The translations under genes and the position numbers were made by a program. A stretch of DNA of 64,000 nucleotides from positions 255,917-319,916 of the forward strand of contig CAVSZK010000012.1 of assembly GCA_963732415.1 (NCBI GenBank), in the 5' to 3' direction. The notes below the pieces were generated by a model. It was not told the DNA's origin and searched no databases. It was given only the letters and a program-made list of their open reading frames with translations. Each line of letters starts with the position of its first letter. Positions within the stretch are counted from its first letter, which is position 1. Source of the stretch: RPQJ01 sp963732415. Lineage in GTDB: Bacteria; Pseudomonadota; Gammaproteobacteria; Steroidobacterales; Steroidobacteraceae. Shown here in pieces: positions 16,170 to 26,600 of the stretch.

Positions 16170-18733
16170 CCGGAGTGAGCGTCGCCAAGGCACGGTGGTG
16201 CCTGTTGCCGCTGCTTGCGGCCGTGGCGGCCTCGATGGCACACGCCGCCGGCGACCCGCTGGGCTGGCACAACAGTCCCGCCGTGCAGATCACTCCTCGG
16301 AACGTCACCGACCTCGAGCCCGTGTGGACGCATCGCAATGGCGACATGGCGGCCACGCAGGGCCGGCCGGCCAGTGTCTCGGCGCAGTCAACGCCGATCC
16401 TGCTGCCGACGGCGGCCGGCCAGCATCTGGTCTATTGCACTCCATTCAACCGGGTGATCGCGCTCGACCCGCGCACCGGCCTCGAGCGCTGGAGCTACGA
16501 TCCAGCTGTCAGGCGCAGCAGCGACCGCCCCTATCGCTGCCGCGGTGTGGCCTACGCCGAAGTGCCGCAGGTCGCGGCCGATGCCGCGTGCCGGCACCGT
16601 ATCTACACGGCCACCGGCGATCGCCGCCTGATCGCGCTGGACGCCCGGAACGGCAAGCCCTGCGCGACGTTCGGCAATGGCGGCGTGGTCACGCTCGCCG
16701 AGCACGCACGTTACGGGCTCGAGCAAGTCGGCTCGAGTTCACCGCCGGTGGTTGCGAACGGTGTGGTGGTCGTCGGTTCCTCGGTGATTGATTTCGCGTA
16801 CGCCGAGGCGCCGCGGGGATTGGTCGCTGCCTACGATGCGGCGAGCGGAGCGCTGCGCTGGACTTTCGACCCGCTGCAGGGCATTGCCGGTACTGGCGCT
16901 GCCAATGCGTGGGCGCCGCTTGCCGTGGATGCTGAGAGGGATCTCGTGTTCCTGCCAACCGGCGCGCCGTCACCGGACTACTACGGTGCGCTGAGACTGG
17001 GGAGCAACGGGCACGCCAATTCGGTGGTGGCACTGCGCCTGTCGAGCGGCGAAGTCGCGTGGGCCTTCCAGCTGGTGCATCACGACCTTTGGGACTACGA
17101 CACCCCCGCGCAGCCGGTGCTCATCGAGTGGCCGGACGGTCACGGCGACCGGATACCGGCGCTCGCGCAGGTCACCAAGCAGGGCTTCGTGTTCCTGCTT
17201 GACCGGCGCACTGGTGAGGCCTTGTTGCCGGTGCAGGAGCGGGCGGTGCCGGCCAGCACGATCCCGGGCGAGCGAGCGTGGCCCACGCAGCCGTTTCCAG
17301 CGCCGCCGCTGCAACTGCTCCCGACCCGGCTTGGCCCAGGCGATGCCTGGGGCCTGACGCCCTGGGACCGGGGCAGGTGCCGCGATGCGCTGGCGAGCCT
17401 GCGCAACGAAGGAATTTTCACACCACTCGCGGAGCAGCCGACGCTGCTGTTCCCCGGCAGCCTGGGCGGAGCCAACTGGGGCGGCGGCGCGTACTCGCCG
17501 CAGACGCAGCGACTGATCGTGAACATCAACGCCGCGCCATTCGTCGCGCAGCTGCTGCGTGGCGCCGTCGCGGTGACCGGGCAGGATCATCCGGTGGCCG
17601 GCCAGAAGACGATGTTCGTAACGATGCAGGGCACGCCGTACACGCTCGCTGTCGGGCCGCTGCTGTCGCCGCTCGGCATTCCCTGCACAGCGCCACCGTG
17701 GGGCAGGCTCGTGGCGGTCGATCTTTCGCGCGGCGACGTCGCCTGGGAGGTGCCGCTGGGCTCGGTGCACGACATGGGGCCGTTCCCGTTGCCGTGGCAC
17801 ATCGACTGGGGCACGCCGAATCTCGGCGGAGGACTCGTGACCGATGGCGGTGTGTTCTTCATCGCCGCGACGATGGACCGGCAGTTCCGCGCGTTCGATG
17901 TCCGCAACGGGCGCCAGTTGTGGTCATTCACGCTGCCGGTCGATGCCACTGCCACGCCGATGAGCTACCTGCTCGACGGGAGGCAGTACGTCGTCGTCAA
18001 CGCGGGCGGGCACGCCATGTACAACCGGGGCACCGGCGACTACCTCATCGCATTTTCCCTGCCGGCCAACCCGAAGCACGATGCGCCGCGCCACCTGCCG
18101 TGGCCGCTCGCGCCGATCGCGCAAGCCGTGACGGCGCACGAAATTCTGCCCGACGGTCGGATCCACCTGACGATCGAGCATCGTCCGTTGTCCGGCGTGA
18201 CCCCCGAAATGCTCGCCTGGTTTTACCGCGTGCTGCCGATCAGCGAGGTGGAGTTCGACGGCGCCCGGCGCCCGATGTATCACCTGTTCCATCCCACCGA
18301 GCACGGCCGCATCTGGATCGAGGAGCCGGCGTCGGACGGCAGGCCGGGCGTTGGTGCTGGCGCGGAGGTCGCACGCTACGAGTGGTTCGGCCCGTACGAC
18401 AGCGAGGGCACGGCTCGCGTGGTGGAGCTGTCGCCGCAGCGTTTCGTGGTGCGACCGACGATGGCTGGCCTCACGTTCGGCGAGATCCGGCACGAGTGGG
18501 GCATTTCATCGCAGGGTGCAACCTACGTCGTGGACACAGTGATCGGGGTCGACTGGCCGATCGTCGGCCCGTGGATCAACGCGCTGCTGCGGCGACGCAT
18601 CTTCAGTGACGGGATGCTGCGCGAGTGGGAGCGGCATCAGGTGGAGGAAGTGGGCTTGCTGCCGCATTTCCTGCCGGCATTGTATGCCGAGCGGAATGAT
18701 CGCAACATTTATCGTCTGGAAGCAGGGGAGTGA
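16166..18733 (+). CDS. PQQ-dependent dehydrogenase fused to a PhlG-like (DAPG hydrolase family) domain
   Basis: An 855-residue exported protein. After a signal peptide (cleavage near AHA-A), residues about 30-640 form a quinoprotein propeller like membrane-bound glucose dehydrogenase: ITPRNVTDLEPVWTHRNGD, RIYTATGDRRLIALDA, the catalytic-Asp segment LVHHDLWDYDTPAQP, LGGANWGGGAYSP and GGHAMYNRGTGDYLIAFSLP. It lacks the membrane anchor of that enzyme. Residues about 660-855 look like the acylphloroglucinol C-C hydrolase family: VTPEMLAWFYRV, YHLFHPTEH (His706, 709, 713), HEW (776-778) and HQVEE (His824, Glu828) before FLPALY. The start is TTG 16166 overlapping gshA; GTG 16175 is an alternative. 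Substrate unknown. Confidence 0.75.
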   Translation: MTGVSVAKARWCLLPLLAAVAASMAHAAGDPLGWHNSPAVQITPRNVTDLEPVWTHRNGDMAATQGRPASVSAQSTPILLPTAAGQHLVYCTPFNRVIALDPRTGLERWSYDPAVRRSSDRPYRCRGVAYAEVPQVAADAACRHRIYTATGDRRLIALDARNGKPCATFGNGGVVTLAEHARYGLEQVGSSSPPVVANGVVVVGSSVIDFAYAEAPRGLVAAYDAASGALRWTFDPLQGIAGTGAANAWAPLAVDAERDLVFLPTGAPSPDYYGALRLGSNGHANSVVALRLSSGEVAWAFQLVHHDLWDYDTPAQPVLIEWPDGHGDRIPALAQVTKQGFVFLLDRRTGEALLPVQERAVPASTIPGERAWPTQPFPAPPLQLLPTRLGPGDAWGLTPWDRGRCRDALASLRNEGIFTPLAEQPTLLFPGSLGGANWGGGAYSPQTQRLIVNINAAPFVAQLLRGAVAVTGQDHPVAGQKTMFVTMQGTPYTLAVGPLLSPLGIPCTAPPWGRLVAVDLSRGDVAWEVPLGSVHDMGPFPLPWHIDWGTPNLGGGLVTDGGVFFIAATMDRQFRAFDVRNGRQLWSFTLPVDATATPMSYLLDGRQYVVVNAGGHAMYNRGTGDYLIAFSLPANPKHDAPRHLPWPLAPIAQAVTAHEILPDGRIHLTIEHRPLSGVTPEMLAWFYRVLPISEVEFDGARRPMYHLFHPTEHGRIWIEEPASDGRPGVGAGAEVARYEWFGPYDSEGTARVVELSPQRFVVRPTMAGLTFGEIRHEWGISSQGATYVVDTVIGVDWPIVGPWINALLRRRIFSDGMLREWERHQVEEVGLLPHFLPALYAERNDRNIYRLEAGE

Positions 18734-18735
18734 CG

Positions 18736-20523
18736 ATGGCGACCACACGCGCACTGCGAGGAACCATGGTGTTGCTGGCGCTCGCACTGGCGGCGCCGGT
18801 GTCGGCCACCACCCTGACGGTAACCGACCCAGCAGGGCAGCAACTCGCGACGGTCATGGTGCGCGAGCGGCGGGCCGCCGGCCCGGGCCTGGACACCTCC
18901 GACGACGGTTACCCGGAGCCTGGTGTGGCGCATGTGGTCGAGCCCGAGATCACGCGCTTCACCAATGCCGCTGCCCGCGTGGAATTCGCCGACCGCAGCG
19001 ACCCGATGGAGTACCTGGTCCGCAAGCCGGGATTCCAGGACCTCGCGATACAGCCGCCGCTCGAGACGCGTGAACTGCCGGTAACGCTGGTTCCGGAAAC
19101 CGACCCGTTGAGGCTGGCGGAGGCCAGGCCGGCGAGTTCCTGGCTCGGCGTGCTCGACCTCGGTGATCGCGAAACCAAGCTTCACTTCCAGACCCAGTGC
19201 ACGTTCTGCCACCAGCAGGGAAACGCCTTCATCCGCATGGAGCGAACGCCGGACGAGTGGAGCGCAATCATCAGGCGCATGATGCGCTACGGTTCGAGGC
19301 TGTCGAGCGGGGACCAGGAGACACTGCCCGAACGGTTGTCTGCGGGCTACCGCAAGTTGCGCGAAAACCCTTCACTGGTTCCTGACCCGCTGCCGTGGGA
19401 CCCGGCGCTTGCCGGAATCACGATCACCGAGTGGCCCCTCGGTGACATCTTCAGCCAGGTCCACGACATGCTGGTGGCCGCCAATGGCCTGGTCTATGTG
19501 GCCGACAACATCCAGGACCGGTTGTACGAAATCGACCCGCGCAGCAATTCGGTCACGGTCTACAGGATCCCGCACCGCGAAGGCGAAAAAAACGGTGGCC
19601 TGCTCGCGGGTCGCATGAAGGACTTTCCGAGGCACGACAGCACCTCGAATGCGCACTCGCTGGCCGAGTCGCGGGTGGACGGCCACATCTTCATCACGCC
19701 GTCGGCGCAGCGCCGCCTGGTGGAGTTCGACCCCGGGACGAAGGCGTTCACGCTGCACGAGATGAACGAAGGCTTCTATCCGCACACGATCCGGATCGAC
19801 CAGAAGGACCGCGTGTGGTTCACGGTCGCACTGTCGAACCAGGTCGCGATGTTCGACCGCGGCACCCAGCGATTCACGATGTACGACCTGCCGACGCGCG
19901 GATTCCGCGAGTGGCTGAACGTCCGGCTGATCGGATTCATCTTCAAGCTGATCAGCTGGGGGGTGCCGCTTGCGAACTTGCTGCCGGTGGACCGGCAGGC
20001 GACCGGTACGCCGCTGCCCTACGGCATCGACATCACGCCGGACGGCATGGTGTGGTTCGCACGCCTGCACACCGACGAGATCGGTTCGATCGACCCCGAC
20101 ACCGGCAAGATCACGATGATTTCCACGCCCTTCAAGGGTCCGCGCAGGTTGCGCACCGACGCGCAGGGTAAGCTTTGGATCACGGCGTTTCCGGAGTCGG
20201 CCATCGTGCGATTCGATCCGGCGAGCGGAGAATTCACGCGTTTCGACCTGCCGCTGAGACCGAAGGGCGGCGATACACCCTATGCGCTGAACGTCGATCG
20301 TCCACGTGGCGTCGTGTGGGTCAACGGCAACCAGAGCGACTCGCTCTATACGTTCGACATCGCGACCGAGACGTGGCAGCAGATTCCGATGCCGCGTCGC
20401 GTGACGTTCACACGCGACGTGGAGTTTGCGCCCGACGGCTCGGCCTACACTGCCATCGCGAATTTCCCCGGCTGGCACGTAGAGGACGGCCAGCCGACGC
20501 TGATCCGCGTGCAGCGGCCCTGA
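18736..20523 (+). CDS. exported protein with a cytochrome c motif and a virginiamycin B lyase-like propeller
   Basis: About 595 residues. ATG 18736 follows GGGGAG by six bases; a GTG at 18730 overlapping the previous stop is the alternative. Order: signal peptide (to about SA-T, residue 25), a small beta domain (25-120), a heme-binding CTFCH at 155-159, and a Vgb/NHL-type propeller from about 215 with repeats such as GLVYVADNIQDRLYEIDP, YPHTIRIDQKDRVWF, YGIDITPDGMVWFARLHTDEIGSIDP and GKLWITAFPESAIVRFDP. Vgb linearises streptogramins, but such propellers serve many roles. It probably works with the preceding quinoprotein in the periplasm, perhaps as electron acceptor. Confidence 0.75.
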   Translation: MATTRALRGTMVLLALALAAPVSATTLTVTDPAGQQLATVMVRERRAAGPGLDTSDDGYPEPGVAHVVEPEITRFTNAAARVEFADRSDPMEYLVRKPGFQDLAIQPPLETRELPVTLVPETDPLRLAEARPASSWLGVLDLGDRETKLHFQTQCTFCHQQGNAFIRMERTPDEWSAIIRRMMRYGSRLSSGDQETLPERLSAGYRKLRENPSLVPDPLPWDPALAGITITEWPLGDIFSQVHDMLVAANGLVYVADNIQDRLYEIDPRSNSVTVYRIPHREGEKNGGLLAGRMKDFPRHDSTSNAHSLAESRVDGHIFITPSAQRRLVEFDPGTKAFTLHEMNEGFYPHTIRIDQKDRVWFTVALSNQVAMFDRGTQRFTMYDLPTRGFREWLNVRLIGFIFKLISWGVPLANLLPVDRQATGTPLPYGIDITPDGMVWFARLHTDEIGSIDPDTGKITMISTPFKGPRRLRTDAQGKLWITAFPESAIVRFDPASGEFTRFDLPLRPKGGDTPYALNVDRPRGVVWVNGNQSDSLYTFDIATETWQQIPMPRRVTFTRDVEFAPDGSAYTAIANFPGWHVEDGQPTLIRVQRP

Positions 20524-20569
20524 GGGCCCTGCCGCGGGGAATCGGCGCCAGCCGGTCGGACGGGTTCGG

Positions 20570-22492
20570 CTACTTGCCGGATCGGAGCCCGAAGACCAGC
20601 AGCATGTTGCCCGGCATCTGGCCAAACATGCCGTAGCCTGACATTACGAAAAGCTGGTCACCGCTCACGATCGCGCCACCCACGTCGATCGCGCCGCCGT
20701 GCCCGGCGACGCCGTTGCTCGCCTGGAACGGAAGCGCGGTCTCGATGACGCGCAGTGTCTTCCCGTCGAGCGCGTCGAGGATGCGCAGCTTGCCGTCGAG
20801 CGCGCCGGCGTACACGAGCCCGTTCGCGACCACGGCCGCCGCGGACTGGCCGTAGTAGTAACTGCACTGCGGCCACGGAGTGCGGTCCGACTTGCCCTTG
20901 GCCATTTCGGCCAGGCCCACCAGCGGCGCGTCCGCGGGATCGAATGTGCAGCCGCGCTGCACCGGGTGTGACCACGCGATCGCGCCGTCGTCGACGGTGA
21001 GCGCATAGACGCCCGGCCTGGGAACGTAGCCCGGCAGCTTGCGCTCGGGGTCTGCGATCGGGACATATACCCGCTGGCCGTCGGTGGCCATGCCGTGGTG
21101 CACGCCACCGTTGGAACTTCCCGAGCCGACACGCCTGCGCCAGACGACCGCGCCCTTGCGGTCGGGATCGAGCGCGAATACTTCTCCGGACTTCTGGCCG
21201 GCAAGCAGCAGCGCGCCCTGGCTACGCTCGATGAGGATTACGGATGCGCCGAAGTCGAAGTCAGGCCCATTTTCCCTGGGGCAACTCGCGCCGCCGCTGA
21301 GGCAGGCAGCGTTCCAGGCATCGTCCGCCAGGGCCTGGAACGCCCAGCGCTTTTCACCGGTCTTCAGGTCCAGCGCGATGACCGAATCGCTGGTGTCGGT
21401 TGCAGGCGACGAAGAGTTCTGCCCAGTGCCGAAGTACAGGACGCCGCGCTTCTCGTCCACGGTGGGGCTGTTCCATACCACGGCGCCGCTCGGACCCCAC
21501 ATCTGCACGCCATCGCGGTTGAGATACGTCTTCGCCGCCTGCGGAGTCGTGTCGAAGCGCCACAGCGCCTGGCCGGTCGCTGCGTCGAGCGCCGCGATGC
21601 CGCCATGCGTACGGCAGCACTCGTGCGTCGGAAGGCCGGCTGCGGCGACTTCGAAGGAGGACATCGGCACATACAGGCGACCATCGAAATAGCTGATCGG
21701 GCCGCTGATGATCGAGGTGGGAAACCACTTCACTCGCTCCCGCCAGCGAAGCTGGCCGGATTTTGCGGTCACCGCGTACACAGTGGCTGTTTCGTCGGCA
21801 AAGAACAGCGTCGCCACGCCATCGGGTGTCGTGTCCAGCGTCAGCGCGGAATGCACCGGTCCGTCCGTCTTGAGATACCAGCGTACGCAGCCGCTGCTCC
21901 GATCCAGTGCGAACACGTGGGCGCCCTTGCTGCCGACGAATACGGTGTCGCCCGCCACTACCGGTTGCGAGCGCATGGTGGTCACGGCCGGCAGTGCAAT
22001 GGACCACTGCAACTCGAGGCGGCCAACGTTGTGGGCGTTGATGCCTGCGTCGACGGCCTCGCGCCAGTTCCGTCGCCCCAGCCCCCAGTTCTCACGTCCG
22101 GTTGGTTGAACGGATACTTCACCGGCGCAGGAGTTCTTCGCGATCCACTCGTCGCGCCTCGCGTCCTCTTCGGCCGCCAGCCAGTGTGCGATGCGCACTC
22201 GCTGCTCCGGCTTCAGCGCAGCCGCCTGCGGCTGCATCTTGCCGAACTCCATGGCCTGCAGGATCTGGGACGCCGGCAGGCGGCGCAGCGTGTCGGTGGG
22301 CGGTGCCTTGGTTTCCGGAACTTCGTGACAGATTGCGCAGTGAACCTTGAACAGCTCTGCGGCGTCGTCGGGGGCTGCGCCGCTGGCGCCCGCGGTGCCG
22401 GTGCAGACAAGCAGCAAGGTCAGGATCGCGAGCTGTGCGAATCCGGCCCGGGCAGATCCAGCCGATCGTGACCCGGAACTCGTTGAACTCAT
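20570..22492 (-). CDS. cytochrome c-PQQ propeller protein, polyvinyl-alcohol dehydrogenase (cytochrome)-like
   Basis: A 640-residue exported protein. ATG 22492 has AGGA upstream; the frame before it is noise. Signal peptide to about residue 37; cytochrome c domain about 42-110 with CAICH at 52-56 and Met81 or Met86 as likely distal ligand; then a PQQ-type propeller (130-640) with VFVGSKGAHVFALDRSSGC, HGGIAALDAATGQALWRFD, GVLYFGTGQNSSSP and RGALDGKL-like repeats. This domain order is that of polyvinyl-alcohol dehydrogenase and related quinohemoproteins. It is convergent with the Vgb-like gene, 46 bases apart, so the three propeller genes sit together but are not one operon. Confidence 0.82.
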   Translation of the reverse strand: MSSTSSGSRSAGSARAGFAQLAILTLLLVCTGTAGASGAAPDDAAELFKVHCAICHEVPETKAPPTDTLRRLPASQILQAMEFGKMQPQAAALKPEQRVRIAHWLAAEEDARRDEWIAKNSCAGEVSVQPTGRENWGLGRRNWREAVDAGINAHNVGRLELQWSIALPAVTTMRSQPVVAGDTVFVGSKGAHVFALDRSSGCVRWYLKTDGPVHSALTLDTTPDGVATLFFADETATVYAVTAKSGQLRWRERVKWFPTSIISGPISYFDGRLYVPMSSFEVAAAGLPTHECCRTHGGIAALDAATGQALWRFDTTPQAAKTYLNRDGVQMWGPSGAVVWNSPTVDEKRGVLYFGTGQNSSSPATDTSDSVIALDLKTGEKRWAFQALADDAWNAACLSGGASCPRENGPDFDFGASVILIERSQGALLLAGQKSGEVFALDPDRKGAVVWRRRVGSGSSNGGVHHGMATDGQRVYVPIADPERKLPGYVPRPGVYALTVDDGAIAWSHPVQRGCTFDPADAPLVGLAEMAKGKSDRTPWPQCSYYYGQSAAAVVANGLVYAGALDGKLRILDALDGKTLRVIETALPFQASNGVAGHGGAIDVGGAIVSGDQLFVMSGYGMFGQMPGNMLLVFGLRSGK

Positions 22493-22568
22493 GATCGTTC
22501 GTCCTGGCTGGTTGATAAGGGCGTGGTGCTGTCGTGGCGCAACGCCTGATGGTAGCGCCCCGGCCTGC

Positions 22569-23501
22569 TCACCGCGAATGCGCCCTTGGTCGGTCCCGCA
22601 GGATCCCGGTCTCGCAGCGGCCACCTGAATCCATCGCGCCACGCAGCATCCCGGGCGAGTTGAACGGCATCGCGATCGATCCATCGCTGCCGACCGCGAT
22701 CACGCCTCCGGATCCGCCGAGCTTCACCAGCTGGTTCAGGACGACCTCGTCCGCGGCTCCGCCGACGCTCATTCCGCGATAGCGCATCAGCGAGGCGATT
22801 TCATGAGCCACGGCCGCGCGGATGAAGTACTCGCCGTGGCCGGTCGCCGACACCGCGCAGCAGTCATTCGCCGCGTACGTTCCGGCGCCGATGACGGGTG
22901 AGTCGCCGATCCGCCCCCATTTCTTGCCGGTCATGCCGCCGGTGGAGGTCGCCGCCGCAAGATTGCCATGTGAGTCGAGCGCGACCGCGCCGACTGTCCC
23001 AAGCACGGCCTCGTCGCCGGAGCCCGTCTCCCCGCGCAGGTGACGCTCGAGCTCCGCCCGGCGTCGAGCGGTCGAGAAATACTCATTCGGAACCGGCGTG
23101 AGTCCCACCTCGAGCGCGAACTCGTCGGCGCCTGGCCCGGACAGCATCACGTGCGGCGATCGGTCCATCACCAGCCGCGCAAGCTCGACGGGATTGCGCA
23201 CCTGCCGCACGCCCGTGACCGACCCGGCACGCAGGTCGCGGCCGTCCATGATCGAGGCGTCGAGTTCGTGCTGGCCACCCGCGGCGAGCACGGAGCCGCA
23301 GCCGGCATTGAAGAGCGGGTCGTCCTCGAGCACCTTTACCGCTGCCACGACGGCGTCGAGGCTGGCACCACCGGCCTCCATGACCGCAAAACCCGCCCGA
23401 AGCGCTGACTCGAGGGAAGCGTGGAACGCCTGGCGGCGCTCCGGCGTCAGTTCTGCCGCCGGAATGACCCCGGCACCGCCGTGCACGGCAATTGCGAACA
23501 T
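22569..23501 (-). CDS. iaaA: isoaspartyl peptidase / type III L-asparaginase
   Basis: A 310-residue Ntn-hydrolase made as a precursor that cuts itself. Motifs: AVHGGAG at the N-terminus, DDPLFNAGCGSVL, DASIMDG, then the autocleavage site GTVGAVA, where Thr169 becomes the nucleophile of the beta subunit, followed by TSTGGMTGKKWGRIGDSPVIGAGTYA. It removes isoaspartyl residues from peptides and hydrolyses asparagine. Lies 76 bases after the PVA-dehydrogenase-like gene on the minus strand, probably independent of it. Confidence 0.93.
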   Translation of the reverse strand: MFAIAVHGGAGVIPAAELTPERRQAFHASLESALRAGFAVMEAGGASLDAVVAAVKVLEDDPLFNAGCGSVLAAGGQHELDASIMDGRDLRAGSVTGVRQVRNPVELARLVMDRSPHVMLSGPGADEFALEVGLTPVPNEYFSTARRRAELERHLRGETGSGDEAVLGTVGAVALDSHGNLAAATSTGGMTGKKWGRIGDSPVIGAGTYAANDCCAVSATGHGEYFIRAAVAHEIASLMRYRGMSVGGAADEVVLNQLVKLGGSGGVIAVGSDGSIAMPFNSPGMLRGAMDSGGRCETGILRDRPRAHSR

Positions 23502-23604
23502 CGTGTGTCCTCTGCGCCAACCCCGACAGAGGGGTAATGCGGGTCGTCGTTCAGCTTATCATCGGCCATCAGCGCCAGTTCCCCTTGTGTACTACTGAGT
23601 CCCC

Positions 23605-26600
23605 ATGCGCAAGCCCAGAAAGATCAGGACCCTGCTCGTCGCGAACCGCGGAGAGATCTGTATCCGCGTGATGCGCGCCTCGCATGAGCTCGGCATCAAG
23701 ACGGTGTCGGTCTACTCGCAGGAGGACCGCTTTTCGCTGCACCGCATGAAGGCGGATGAGAGCTACCTGGTCGGCGAGGGCAAGGGCCCGATCGAGGCCT
23801 ACCTGGACATCGAGGACATCATCCGGGTGGCGCTGGAGGCTGGTGTCGATGCCATCCACCCCGGGTATGGATTCCTGTCGGAGAACCCGCAGTTCGCCGA
23901 GGCCTGCGCTGCGGCCGGGATCATCTTCATCGGCCCCACGCCGCAGATCATGCGCAGCCTCGGCAACAAGGTAACTGCACGCGAGCTGGCGGTGTCCGCC
24001 GGCGTCCCGGTAATGCCCGCGACGCCGCCACTGCCGCGCGACGATGCCGAATGCGCGCGCCTGGCAGCCGGCATCGGTTACCCGGTGATGCTGAAGGCGA
24101 GCTGGGGCGGCGGCGGACGCGGCATGCGGGTGATCGAGGACGAAGCGAGGCTCGCCGAGATGGTGGCGACCGCGCGACGCGAGGCGAAGGCCGCGTTCGG
24201 CAATGACGAGGTGTACCTCGAGAAGCTGGTGCGCCGCGCACGCCACGTCGAAGTGCAGATCCTCGGCGATACTCACGGCAACCTCGTGCACCTCTTCGAA
24301 CGCGACTGCACGGTGCAGCGTCGCAACCAGAAAGTAGTCGAGCGTGCCCCGGCGGTGTATCTCGACGACGCGCAGCGTGCGGAGCTTTGCGAACTCGGCC
24401 TGCGCATCGGCCGGGCCGTCGGCTACCAGAACGCCGGCACGGTCGAGTTTCTGCAGGACGCCGACACCGGGCAGTTCCATTTCATCGAGGTCAACCCGCG
24501 CATCCAGGTCGAGCACACGGTCACAGAGGCCGTGACCGGCATCGACATCGTAAAGGCGCAGATCCGCGTCGCGGAGGGGGCAACCATCGGGGAACCCGCG
24601 AGCGGCGTGCCGGCGCAGGCCGACATTCGAATCAATTGCCATGCAATGCAGTGCCGGGTCACGAGTGAGGACCCGGAGAACGCCTTCATTCCCGACTACG
24701 GCCGGATCACCGCCTATCGCAGTCCCGCCGGATTCGGCGTCAGGCTTGATGCCGGCACGGCATACACCGGCGCGATCATCACGAGGTCCTACGACTCGCT
24801 GCTCGTAAAGGTAACGGTCTGGGCACCGACGCCGGACGAGACGGTCGCGCGCATGCACCGCGCACTGTGGGAATTTCGCGTGCGCGGTGTGGTCACGAAC
24901 CTGCGCTTCCTGGACCAGGTGATAACCCACCCGCAGTTCCGGAATGCCGATTACACGACCCGGTTCATCGACGAAACGCCGGAACTGTTCCGGTACCCGC
25001 GCAAGCGCGACCGCGCAACGCGCCTGCTCCGATTCATCGCGGATGTGATCGTCAACGGCAATCCCGAGGTCACCGGGCGCGCGCGCCCGACCCGCGCGAC
25101 AGACCCGCGACCGCCGAAGGTGAGCCTCGCCGAGCCTCCACCGTCCGGCTCACGGCAACGCCTCGAGGAACTGGGGCCGAAGAAGTTTGCGCAGTGGATG
25201 CTGGATCAACAGGCGGTCTTGCTCACCGACACGACCTTCCGCGATGCGCACCAGTCACTGCTCGCAACCCGCTTCCGCACCCGTGACATGGCGGCAGTTG
25301 CGCCGGCCTATGCGCGCCTCGCGCCGGAGCTTTTCTCGGTGGAGTGCTGGGGCGGGGCCACCTTCGACGTGTCGATGCGCTTCCTCAGGGAATGTCCCTG
25401 GGCCCGGCTGGCCGCATTCCGTGAAGCCATGCCGAACCTGCTGTTGCAGATGCTGCTGCGTTCGGCGAACGCGGTCGGCTACACGAACTACCCGGACAAC
25501 GTGGTGCGCTATTTCGTCGAGCAGGCCGCAAAGTGCGGCGTCGATGTCTTCCGCGTGTTCGATTCGCTGAACTGGGTCGAGAACATGCGCGTCGCGATGG
25601 ACGCGGTGCTCGAGACCGACCGGCTCTGCGAGGCGGCGATCTGCTACACGGGAAACCTGAGCGACCCGCGGCAGTCCAAGTACGACATCAGGTATTACGT
25701 CGGGATGGCTAAGCAGCTCGAGCGCGCCGGCGCACACATCCTCGGCATCAAGGACATGGCGGGCCTGTGCCAGCCGCGTGCAGCCTACACGCTGGTGAAG
25801 GCGCTGAAGGATGAGATCGGCATACCGGTCCACTTCCATACCCACGACACAAGCGGCATCGCCGCGGCGAGCGTGCTGATGGCTGTGGAGGCAGGCGTGG
25901 ACGCGGTGGACGGTGCGCTCGACGCCATGAGCGGGCTGACCTCGCAGCCGAACCTCGGCTCCATCGTCGAGTCGCTGCGATTCGGGCCGCGCGACACGGG
26001 CCTCGACCCGGACAAGCTGCGCCTGCTCTCGAACTACTGGGAGCAGGTGCGTCACGGCTACGCAGCCTTCGAGAGCGACATGCGCTCGGGCGCATCCGAG
26101 GTCTACGTGCACGGCATGCCGGGCGGCCAGTATACAAACCTGCGTGAGCAGGCGCGTTCGCTCGGCATCGACGACACTCGCTGGCACGAGGTCGCGCGCG
26201 CCTATGCCCAGGTGAACGAGATGCTCGGCGACATCGTCAAGGTGACGCCGTCGTCGAAGGTCGTGGGCGACATGGCGATCATGATGGTCACGAGCGCGCT
26301 CACGGCCGAGGACGTGCTCGACCCGGAGACCGAGGTCGCGTTCCCCGAGTCCCTGGTCTCGCTGTTCCGCGGCGACATTGGCCAGCCGTACGGCGGGTTC
26401 CCGCCGGCGCTGCAGCGGAAAGTGCTGAAGGGAGAGGCGCCGCTCACGGTGCGGCCCGGATCGGTGTTGCCGCCGGTCGACCTCGCGCATGCGCGCAAGG
26501 AGCTTCAGGCGAAGATGCCGCGGCAGATTACCGACGGGGAATTCGCCTCGTGGCTCATGTATCCGAAAGTGTTCACCGAATACATGGCCGACCGGACGCA

